A stretch of 64,000 nt of DNA from Tetradesmus obliquus (lineage: Eukaryota > Chlorophyta > Chlorophyceae > Sphaeropleales > Scenedesmaceae): assembly GCA_030272155.1 (NCBI GenBank), contig CP126194.1:1851501-1915500 (forward strand), read 5' to 3'. Shown here piece by piece: positions 22,545 through 64,000 of the stretch (positions are counted from its first letter, which is position 1; each line of letters starts with the position of its first letter). The position numbers were made by a program, and so were the translations under genes. The notes beneath the pieces were generated by a model that was not told where the DNA came from, searched no databases, and saw only the letters and a list, made by a program, of their open reading frames with translations.

Positions 22545-23982
22545 TTACATCAACAGCTGCTCAAAGGCGCCGCCTTTGCCCGGCTCCCTGCTGCCAACTG
22601 TCACCACAGGCTGTTTCAGCTCAGGATCCTTCTCAGCACGTGAGAATGCAGCTACTGTGTTGGCAGTTGCCAGCGCCGCAGGTCCGTTGCCTTTCCCAGA
22701 GTATGACACAGATGTGCCGGCCCTGTCTGTGAATGCAACACTTTTGGTGCGGCTGCTGGGGTTCTTGGGTTTGCTTGCCGCGTAGCTGTACCTGTTGTGA
22801 GCATTTGAAGTGACGCCTTCGTCCAGAGTGTAAGCAGTGCCGGATCCTGCTGCTGCGCGTGCGCCGAGGTAAGTTGCAGCGATGGCATGTGTGCCATATA
22901 TCTGGTTGTTCTCTCCGTTCGTGAGGCCTGGGGAATGCAGCATGACAATGCGACAGAACATTTTGGCGTTGCCGCAGACAGGTTTTGCCTGGTCAAGGTG
23001 TGTACGACGGCTGTCTAATTCAAGCCTCTGTGCATTGCTCAGCTAAGAGCGGCGCCATAGTGCCAGCAGGTTGGATGCGGATTACAGATCTGGTTGGCGC
23101 AGCGCATCACGTCTAGTGCACCGCATGCATGTTGGGTTCAACATACTGTTGGGCTGGCCCCTGGGCCAGCATATGCACCCGGTGGTCAGCTGACTGCTGC
23201 TGCTGGTGAGCAACTTGCTGCCAAACAGGTCGCCGGGCCTTGCACTCACTTGCAGATGATTCAGCTGTGCCAGCATAGCCGTACGCAAAGCCGGCTGGTA
23301 GCTTGTCCGATGCCAGCACTACTTTGCCTGCGGCAAACAACACACATGCTTCATTTGTGTCTCTGTGAATCCAAACATGAAGTGCTGAATCACCAAGCAA
23401 TGGGCTCCTTTGCAGCCTGCTTATCTTGTGCCGCTGGCACCACAATTAAAAGCCTCTGTCATAAGGATTCCGGGATTTCAGATACAGCTGTAACACTGTG
23501 CCAGCACGACTGCTTGTAACATGCTATAAGCGGTGTTGAGCAGCACCTTCAAACCACATATGCTGCTACAGCTGCGGTCCGACCTTGGCAGGGCAGTAAA
23601 CACGTGGCGGTTAACGTTGCTTACCGGCGTTGAAGTGTATGCCCCTGGCTTTTGACATAGTTGCGGCCTCAGCTATCCCGCCTTGCGGCGTGAAGGCGTC
23701 CGTGTTGCCGCCAGCATCCTGACCCTGCGCGCTGGAGTATGCTCGAGGGCCAGCAACATCTGTTGTTCCAGGCAAGGGCCTGGCCGTTGCTACGCAGCTG
23801 CATGGCCCTGCATGAAAACCAATACTTTTCAGTTATGTATTCCTAAACTTCTTGGTGTCGCTTTTTGCATGCAGAGCCCTTGCCGGTGCCTCAGACTCAT
23901 GAGACCCACCTGACAGCAGCAGTAGCAGTAGCAGCCCCTTCCAGCAGGCTTGTTGTCGGCTTGCATCGTTCCATACCGTCAT
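22545..23982 (-). CDS. Small secreted protein of unknown function, 211 residues
   Basis: Four exons with closing phases: 23910-23982, 23625-23807, 23250-23327, 22545-22846. The start at 23982 gives a classic signal peptide: MTVWNDASRQQACWKG, then LLLLLLLSG and a small-residue cleavage region before TARPLPG. The mature chain is rich in Gly, Ser, Ala and Thr with few hydrophobic stretches (for example LPAGFAYGYAGTAE and SYSGKGNGPAALA) and ends GGAFEQLLM. I recognise no domain. Secretion to the cell wall or medium is inferred from the signal peptide alone. The third-to-fourth exon join is the least certain, since 23249-22847 could hide another small exon. Confidence 0.6.
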
Positions 23983-25809
23983 GCATGTTGGTTGAGATGT
24001 GGAGCATGCGTCTGCATCACGTGGCGAGCACGCACCTTCTCCTGCATCGGCAAACAGCGAAACAACACGTTGCAGTCAGCAGAACGGTCCCTGCGCTGTT
24101 CGTGATCTGGAAAAATACAGCTTTTGTACTTTTTGGTGCTTCGTGACTGTCGTATTTACGGCATATGCTGCATATCGCTGCAACCATGTGGATGGTTTGG
24201 TCGTTGTACTGCCCAGGACCGACACCAGGCACCGCTCTGCAGCTTCAATGCTCAAATCCTTCATAAGCTTGATCGATTCTCTATTTTGATCATCTCGTCT
24301 TGGCTTGTGCTGGCCTCCCCACGTTCACATCGCTGTTCCCGTCGTTTGCGCAGCACCATTCTTATGTCGGTTTCTTGAGGATTACGCTGGATTAGATGTC
24401 CGCCTGATGGTGCACCAGGACACCGCTGCATGTGCAGAAAGGGTAATATCAAGAGTCAAGGGGGCTTGTCCCAATCCAGGCTGAGAGCAGAGGACAGGAG
24501 ATCCTTACAAGCTCTCGAATGGGAGTACTGTGCTGATCACCACGGATCCCAGTTATCAGAGATACCGTCGATGGTGCAGATCGTGGCACAGAGAGACAAA
24601 AAAGAGTTCAAAACAACCAAACTATACATCTTGACTGCTGACTGCTAGGCCACAGCAACGAAATGCAGCACATGCTGCTTGATGAGGACTGACATGCAAC
24701 CACAACGAGGGCACCCAAGCAGGCTAGCCTAGCACGGCGCTGTGTACTCAGCAAGCGCATCGTTGTAGCTGATATGCATGGACGTGCAACATGCGCAACA
24801 CTCGGGCTCTCAACAATAACCCACCTTATGCACCACCCTGATGATAGCATGACACCCACACACACCTCAGATGAGACGGCCTGTGCACAACAACACACAA
24901 TGCATCAGAGTGATGCAGTGCTGCTGCCGCACCAAACTGGTGACTGTGCACGCCGCTGCTACAAAAGCACAAAACCACCTGCTATTGCACAACGCTGCAC
25001 TAGAAAACACTGCTTTGTACAGCAGGCACCATGTACACGCCAGTATCTTGTATGGTAACTGCACTCGCTGATGGACGCAAACGGCACCCGCGATGCATCT
25101 GCTGAACAGGCACAATGATAGGTGCGGCAGCTGCTGTTAGCGCAACACAGGCTGCCCGCACGACCATAAGTGCTAGAATGGTGCACCCCGCATAGCGCAG
25201 GGGATCTGAGGTTGGAAGCACAGCCAGCTGTGTGCTAGCGCGTCGCGGCATGCAAAGCTGCCATCTGCACAGGATGCCATGCAGCCATTGGAAAAAAGAC
25301 GGGAACCATGGATGCGTGATGGACTTCAAAGATGTGGTCACATGCTGTGCAAGGTGCACCACGTGGCACACTGAACAGTGCCAGCCATAACACACCTGCA
25401 AGTGCTGCATGCCAGTGCCTGGGGCTGATGGCCTGCAGCTAGAGCACAGCAACACACAGCCAGCCTGACCCTGCTGGTGTCTGCTGCTGCACATGCCGTC
25501 CTGAGAGACGGCAGCAGCGGACTCCATCAGCTGCTGCTGTGCAGGCTGCTGTGCAGGCTGCTGTGCACAAGCTTGCAGGCTGCAGCCTACGTGTGTGGCT
25601 GTTTTCACATGGTTGCAGCCTTGCTTGCGGGCACCGTGCCTGTGGCAGCTGCTGCCGAGTGTGGACGAGTATGGCAGCAAACGCTGCAGCTGATGCAGCT
25701 TTTGTGCAGGCTGGGTGGCACCACATCCAGCCAGTGACCCTCCTGCTGTGCAGGGGGCTGTACTGTAAAAAAATGTGCCCTAACATTCGTTGCAGCTGCT
25801 GCAGCAGTG
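23983..25809. other. Intergenic region between secreted protein and APC13
   Basis: 1.8 kb with no supported gene. It contains a three-copy 12-base CTGCTGTGCAGG tandem near 25530-25570 and, at its right end, the duplicated APC13 exon fragment. Confidence 0.5.
25704..25754 (-). repeat. Degenerate copy of the APC13 C-terminal exon end
   Basis: About 50 bases, displaced 109 bases from 25813-25863, encode PAQQEGHWLDVVPPSLH, a diverged copy of the true C-terminus PAKQKERWLDMGLPNLH. It lies downstream of the stop codon and so is 3' untranslated. Confidence 0.75.
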
Positions 25810-26331
25810 TCAGTGCAGGTTGGGCAGCCCCATGTCCAGCCAACGCTCTTTTTGCTTTGCAGGAGGCTGCTGCTGCTCCTGCTGCAGCTCCTCCAGGTCT
25901 TCCTGCAGGCCCTGCATGCCTGGCGGCAGCGGGATGTCTGCAGGACAGGCAGCGACAGTTGGTGAACAGATGCAGTACAGCAGCTGACTGCGCAAGCCGT
26001 GGGAGCAGAGGAGCAGCTGTAGAACTGGTGCGGATGCAAGTGCTGGCGGGAGGGCACAGGAGGCATGCAAGTACAGCTGCTGCCATTGTCAGCAGGTAGC
26101 GCAGTAAGCAGTGAAGCATGCAGGCTGGGCAACAAGAGCGCACACTGCATCATTCGTCAGCAGCGGCACCATGTGCATCAACAGCATGCAGATACCGCGT
26201 CCCAACTGCTTGTAATTCATAAAGGGCTGGTACTCACTGTCGTCAGGGAGCTTGTCCCGCAGCCAGGCCTCATCTACAATGTCCAGCAGCTGCGGCTCTG
26301 ATATCTGGGTGTAGTGAACGTTGTTGGACAT
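25810..26331 (-). CDS. APC13: Anaphase-promoting complex subunit 13
   Basis: Two exons, 26238-26331 and 25810-25937, phase closing; 73 residues, normal for APC13 (about 65-75). Residues 17-31 read DIVDEAWLRDKLPDD, the family hallmark seen in the plant BONSAI protein, followed by NIPLPPG and a Gln/Glu-rich stretch. The C-terminus contains ERWLDMGL, the conserved Trp-x-Asp-hydrophobic end. APC13 is a small structural subunit that stabilises TPR subunits of the APC/C ubiquitin ligase controlling mitotic exit. The start MSNNVHY is the nearest ATG; the reading frame is open further upstream but without another ATG. The gene diverges from the coiled-coil gene at 26783. Confidence 0.9.
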
Positions 26332-26782
26332 GCTGCTGCCGCCCTCTGAACCTTCAAAACCCAAGATATCGCTCACTGTAAGTACTCAGCAGTTCTGTTG
26401 CAGCAGACGTTGAGCTGGTGCGGATACAGCAGTACTGCACTGGCAGTGTGGTGATGAGGCTGAGTCGCTCAGGCTGCAGTGCGGGCTTAATGAAGAACTT
26501 AATGACCACCACAACAACAGCATCACTATAGAAGCCGTAGCGCGTTGTCAACACGCGGCGTTTCAGTGAAGGCAGCAAAACACAGTAACATGATTTGAAC
26601 ACAGAACGCCGAACTATCCCATGTTCCAAGCGCAAGGTGCGTCTAAGTTTCTGTCCAGCAAATCTAGAGTCACTGCCGGAATTTTACGTTGCGGTTCTAG
26701 TTTGAACGGCTGCACAGATACACCTGCCTTCACTCTGCCTTGCAGCTGCTACCTGGTGTCTCGATCCTGCTAACAATCACAC
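26332..26782. promoter_or_regulatory. Bidirectional spacer between APC13 and coiled-coil gene
   Basis: 451 bases between divergent start codons, presumably containing both 5' untranslated regions and promoters. A possible 5' UTR acceptor for APC13 (TTACAG on the minus strand) is seen near 26377. Confidence 0.45.
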
Positions 26783-27767
26783 ATGGAGGCTCCCATAAGC
26801 ATGAACTTTGAGGAGCTGGAAGGCTTGCTGAGGCCGTTGTTGCAGCAACACCTACAGGTCAGCACAGCATCATGCGCAGCAGCAGCTCCACCCCTGCATC
26901 TCATGCTACGGCGAGGAGAATGAAACAGCCTTGCTATGCAATTACAGATCCTTCCCATGCGACCAGCAGGTACCTCAGAGTCACTCAGAGGAGCCAGCCG
27001 CAATGGAGCTGGATGCCCAGGATGCTGAGGTGAGCAGTGGTGTTTGTGTTGTCAGCAGTGCAAGCATGGCATGCTTATTTTGCAGCGGAAGCTGCAACTT
27101 CTGCAGTTGAAAGCAGAACAAAATCACTTACCAAAGGTGATGAGGTTCAATTGAGCAGCGTTATCCAAATGCAGCTACACACCTGCAACACGGTGTTCCT
27201 CAGCACAGCTGCGCCCCTGCTGATTGCTGGCCTGCTGCAGCAGGTGCCTGCAGCACAAGCAGCGCTTGACAACCTGCGCAAACTGGTGGAGAACCACGCA
27301 CATAGGTGAGCCAGCTGAGGATAGCGATACACACGGAGGATAGCAACCACAGCAGGTGTCTTGCTTTGTGTTATGCAACGGCAAGTTGTGCTGTACGTAT
27401 TGCCATTGGCTGCGCCAGCTTGTGCGTAGCTAGCTGGAACATACTGGCCGTCTCACTGCTGCTGCTGTGCTTGCTTCCATGCAGCACACAAGGCTTGCAG
27501 GACGTGGAGGGAGTGCCAATGCCAGAGGTGGATGAGCAGCTGGGACCACTGCAGCAAGAGGTGTGCTGACACAGCAGCACACACACTTAGTGTACGCGTG
27601 CTGCGATGATATAGCAAGAGAGACTCAACCAGACCCAGCAGCAGCTTCGCACAGCTGCCTCCTGAGGCTATCCTAGGGGAGGCCATGCACATCATGAAGA
27701 TGTGTCACTCTTGCAAGACACCTCCACTGCTGGGCAAGTGGTATTCACCTCTCTCCTGCTGCTGCTA

Positions 27768-27813
<46 letters not shown>

Positions 27814-28520
27814 AGGTTGAGGCAGTGCTGCAGCGGCTGGCGGGCACATCAGGCCTACGCAAGGCTGTGCCGGCGCTGATGTCGTCAGCACTGGAGCAGC
27901 AGCTGCAGGCGCTGCGCCCGCCACTTGAGGACACAGCAGAGGCGGCAGGTGGGCAGGTGGCAACACCAAGTGGGGGCTGTAATGCAGACAGTCAACACAG
28001 CCCGGTTTGGTGTAACTGCTGACCATGACATTTGTTGTGACATATGTTGTTTTAAGAAATGATTGCGCATCTGCCAAGGTGGCATGACCTGGTTGGGTTG
28101 ACTGTCGCTGTATTGCCGCTGCTGCTGCCGCAGACCAGCAGGCTGCAGATGGTGGAGATGACAGTCAGCAGCTGGAGGCGGCGCAGCAGCTGCACCAAGC
28201 TATGAAGCAGGCGCTCAACAAGCTGCCAGCGCTCAGGTGAATGGCGGTCTCCAGCACCACTGTGCAAACGCCTTGTGCAATTTGGTGATGCACAAGTGTG
28301 TTTTGGTTCAATGGCCTTTGCATCATGTCTGTTGGCAGGCAGTCAACAGCATGTGCCGGCTTAGCGGTGTGTGGTGCCATTGTCATTCAGCGGCAGTATG
28401 CACACGCCAGATAGCAGAGTCTCATCAAGCTCCTGCAGCCAGGATCTGCTCGCAGCTGTGTTCGCTGGCTCGTGCTAAAAGCGCAACTGCTTTGTGCATC
28501 CTCTGTTCCATGACACTGTG

Positions 28521-28581
<61 letters not shown>

Positions 28582-28764
28582 AGGGCCCGCCTGGAGGAGA
28601 TGGAGGTGCGGCTGGGCCGCAACCTGGAGGCCTTCAGCGCAGCACAGGCGCAGGCAGACAAGGCGCCGCTGACAGTGGAGCGCGTGCTGCGCGGCGTTGC
28701 GGCTGGCAGGGGCCTGGCAGCAGCAGCAGGAGCAGAGGACAGCGCTGCAGATGGTGACGCTTGA
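26783..28764 (+). CDS. Unrecognised Gln/Leu-rich coiled-coil protein
   Basis: Exons seen: 26783-26857 (MEAPISMNFEELEGLLRPLL), 26970-27029, 27086-27136, 27175-27305, 27485-27560, a middle exon around 27615-27740, 27816-27948, 28134-28236 and 28584-28764 (ends EDSAADGDA, stop). Most phases close. Content is helical: LLQLKAEQNHLPK, LDNLRKLVENHAH, LHQAMKQALNKL, RLEEMEVRLGRNLEAF. Two weak points: the intron before 27175 would be only 38 bases, and the middle exon is open as QERLNQTQQQLRTA in the entering frame but then stops, while LPPEAILGEAMHIMKM is open one frame over. An assembly indel or a missed splice site there is likely. No family recognised; a subunit of a nuclear or cytoskeletal complex is only a guess. 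Confidence 0.6.
27771..27812 (+). repeat. (CTG)n tract at acceptor of coiled-coil gene exon
   Basis: About fourteen CTG units ending at the TGTAG acceptor before 27816. Confidence 0.9.
28526..28582 (+). repeat. (CTG)n tract at acceptor of last coiled-coil gene exon
   Basis: About nineteen CTG units running directly into the acceptor before 28584. Confidence 0.9.
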
Positions 28765-31137
28765 TGATGCCTTGCCAGGCAGCACGTTGGTGCTGGGGGC
28801 GGCGGTGGTTTGGTTCTTGCAGAGGCAGCGGTGCTGCTGACCAACAGGCTGTGTTTTGTTCAAAGCGCCTGGAGAAGTTGGCATGTGTCTGCTTGATGCA
28901 TCTGTGCATGATGACTGTGACCAATCATCTTCTGTCCGTCTGGCTGTGCATTGGCCATATGTGGCACAATGTGGTCATAAGGTGGTGCTTGCAATTGATC
29001 CAATATTGTATGTTACAAAACTGGTGTCACAATGTGTATAATTACGTACTTGACAGCCTGTGAACTACGACAGGGTATGGTGGCAAGTGTGCCTGCAGGT
29101 GGAGTCAGCTGGCTCCAGCTGGCATACTCTAGTTGCACGTTGTCAACTGCTTGTAGCTTCAGGCCCGACAGCAGTGCACTTCAACACGTGTTGCACCAGG
29201 CGGCCGCTGGTGGCTGGTTCAGGCTAGGAGTCGCACATACACTGCCACTGATGCCGGTGCTGCTGCCTGCAGACACATCTGTTGTGGCCACACTCGCATC
29301 AGGATGAGCACTCCAGCCAATCGTACGTAACGGCCAGCATCTGATAGATTGATGTTGTTGAACGTATGATTGCATGAAGCTACCACAGCCGCAGGCATGT
29401 GCAAGGATGGTGCTGAGCTTGGCAGCGGCCAGGCTGACATGCACAATGATGGTAGTGTGTGTGGTGCACAGTACAGAATGGGAGTTATGCATCGCATACG
29501 CCACACCGTCTCATCGCCGTTGACTTGATGTAACACGTTACACAGCTTGCCTGGCGTCTCGTGAAACATCGGAAGTATTCCATACCATCAAAGTTGTGCT
29601 GCCACACAGTAGTGCGCCCCGCGCAAAGGCGCTGTGAGTGCGTAACTGCAGTGAACAGCAGGCAGCCCCAAGGGCCTGAGCTGTTGAACATGCTACTACC
29701 AGTAGCAATGTGTGCCGGTGCAACAGATTGGAAATGCAGAACCCGGAGATGCATGCAACCCACATGGTGGGTTTCCATGCCCATGGCAAATGCATGCCAT
29801 GCAGTGTGTGCAAGTGCTGTGCTGTCTCAATGTGTCGTCAATGCAGGCAGTGGTGGAGTCTGCCAAGCAACCGTCTTACCAAAAGTGGAAAGTGCAACCG
29901 AATGAATGCAGTGATGCCGCTCAGGTCGTATGCATCTCAGGCGCTTGCCTCAACAATGCAACACAACTCGAGCAATTGGCAGTGGATGCAGCTGCTCACC
30001 AGTGCAGTTGAGCCTCAACTGCAGATGAAGTAGCAGCTGTGATCACACTCAATGCTGTGAAAGTCATTGCTGTTAAACTCCTGATGATCACAGCACCTCA
30101 CGTGTCAAGTCCCCAACCACGAGCTGATCAACATGTGGAGAAAAACTTCCACAAACCCCGCCGCACATGTCGGAAATGCACAGCCTTATGTGCAGACAGC
30201 TATCCACACAGTGTGCGGCCAGATGCAGCAACCTGTACCAGCAGAATGATGTGTCGACATGATTTGACATCCCAAGCGCAACCATAACAAGAACTGTGCC
30301 AGCCATTGGTGCACCAGAACCTTGCCCTACTAGGGTTGGTAACCATGCAAGGCCCACATAGGAACAATGGTGGTACCTCCACAGGATGTGATGGGTAGAT
30401 CTGCTTCAGAGCAGGCTGGATCTGTCCCAGCTTTGCTCGAGACCATGGTGAACTGACTGTAGTGACATGAAGCATGCGCCAAGCAGATCGACCTGTACTC
30501 CTGACTTCTCCATCATCCCGTAGCTGTGACAAATGTATGTTCCAAGAGCTGACGAAATGTCAGACCATCACAAGAAGTTGTGTTGACTGTCTTCACTAAG
30601 CATAACCTGGCAGCCCATAACCTTGGAAAAATGCTGATGCTGCTGTAACCAACCCACTCTGCAGCTGCTGCGCCGGTGACAGCAGCACACTAGCTGGATG
30701 ATAATGATCTAGCCCCCTGTTGTGATGTTGATGGTGCTCTTTCCATCCCACACTGCAGCCGTTGTGCGGCACGCGGCTTGCAAGCCCCGTAACCCAGCAG
30801 CATAGCAGCACAGACATGGCATAGCAGGAGCACTTGGTGCTAACACTGCAAACTCATGCTGTACGATGCATACAAAGCATGTGCAGCTCCCTCAGGAGCA
30901 CTGCCGCTTTGCTGCAGCCCAAATATCCAATCAATTTCAGCCGAACTACATTGCAATCTGTGAGAATTCAGTCAAAAAATGGTTCAATCCTTGCCTGGGC
31001 AGTGCATACCCTTACTGACCGCAGCCTCCGGTGTGACTCATGCCCCTCCTGTTCAGCACCGTAAAGAAAGTGCCACCCCAGCTCATCTGACCAACATAAC
31101 ATAACATAACATAACATAACATCCATCACGTGTGCCA
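28765..31137. other. Convergent intergenic region, 2.4 kb
   Basis: Between the end of the coiled-coil gene (plus) and the stop codon of the giant gene (minus). No exon chain, RNA gene or mobile element was recognised apart from a pentanucleotide microsatellite at 31094-31122. Confidence 0.5.
31094..31122. repeat. (ATAAC)n microsatellite in presumed 3' UTR of giant gene
   Basis: About five and a half perfect ATAAC units, 16 bases past the stop codon of the giant gene. Confidence 0.9.
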
Positions 31138-63963
<32,826 letters not shown>

Positions 63964-64000
63964 CTGCGAAGGGACAGCCCACACATTTGAGTTAATGGTA

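Noticed and set aside
24430..24648. Possible short gene encoding about 72 residues.
   Set aside because: No splice context, family resemblance or neighbouring exons; its length is expected by chance.
29561..30033. Overlapping plus-strand open frames in the 28.8-31.1 kb spacer.
   Set aside because: The frames overlap each other, are His/Cys/Gln-rich in the way of random translation here, and join to no exon chain.

Overview
The window is nuclear DNA of a eukaryote, most likely a chlorophyte green alga. Evidence: genes are split by many short GT-AG introns; one product has a chloroplast transit peptide; codons are GC-rich; poly-Gln and poly-Ala tracts and CAG/CTG repeats are abundant, a style I associate with Sphaeropleales and Volvocales (lineage is inference). 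Gene models were built by eye from GT/AG sites plus reading-phase bookkeeping. Where phases close throughout, confidence is high.

Layout. (1) 1-3356, minus: MFSD6-like transporter with a large poly-Gln loop, running off the left edge. (2) 4291-7594, minus: acyl-protein thioesterase with an added N-terminal membrane anchor, sharing a 245-base head-to-head spacer with (3) 7840-9421, plus: a 134-residue chloroplast single-helix protein. (4) tRNA-Arg(UCU), minus, at 10318-10390. (5) 11892-20979, plus: a 13-exon, 1869-residue RING/zinc-finger protein with a PAM2 motif, resembling DZIP3/TTC3-type E3 ligases. (6) 22545-23982, minus: a small secreted protein. (7) 25810-26331, minus: APC13, a 73-residue subunit of the anaphase-promoting complex, divergent from (8) 26783-28764, plus: an unrecognised coiled-coil protein. 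(9) 31138-63963, minus: the 3' part of one giant gene with 45 exons and about 7,500 residues in view, whose 5' end lies beyond the right edge.

The giant gene is the main discovery. From N to C the visible protein has 39 extracellular beta-sandwich-like repeats ('NTGN' repeats, DUF11/DUF7507-like) in strict A-B-A-B alternation. These group into six and a half copies of a six-domain super-unit with a genomic period of about 3.0-3.7 kb. They are followed by eight saposin-like six-cysteine domains alternating with EGF-like cysteine modules, a REJ/PKD-like region, one transmembrane helix and a hydrophilic tail. I know of no described protein with this order. A role in cell-surface adhesion, matrix or gamete recognition is inference.

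Two genome-wide habits also show. First, short tandem duplications repeatedly copy an exon edge together with its splice site (transporter, thioesterase, E3 ligase twice, APC13, giant gene). Second, CTG-repeat tracts sit just upstream of 3' splice sites, always CTG on the transcribed-sense strand, whereas exons carry sense CAG/GCA coding Gln/Ala.
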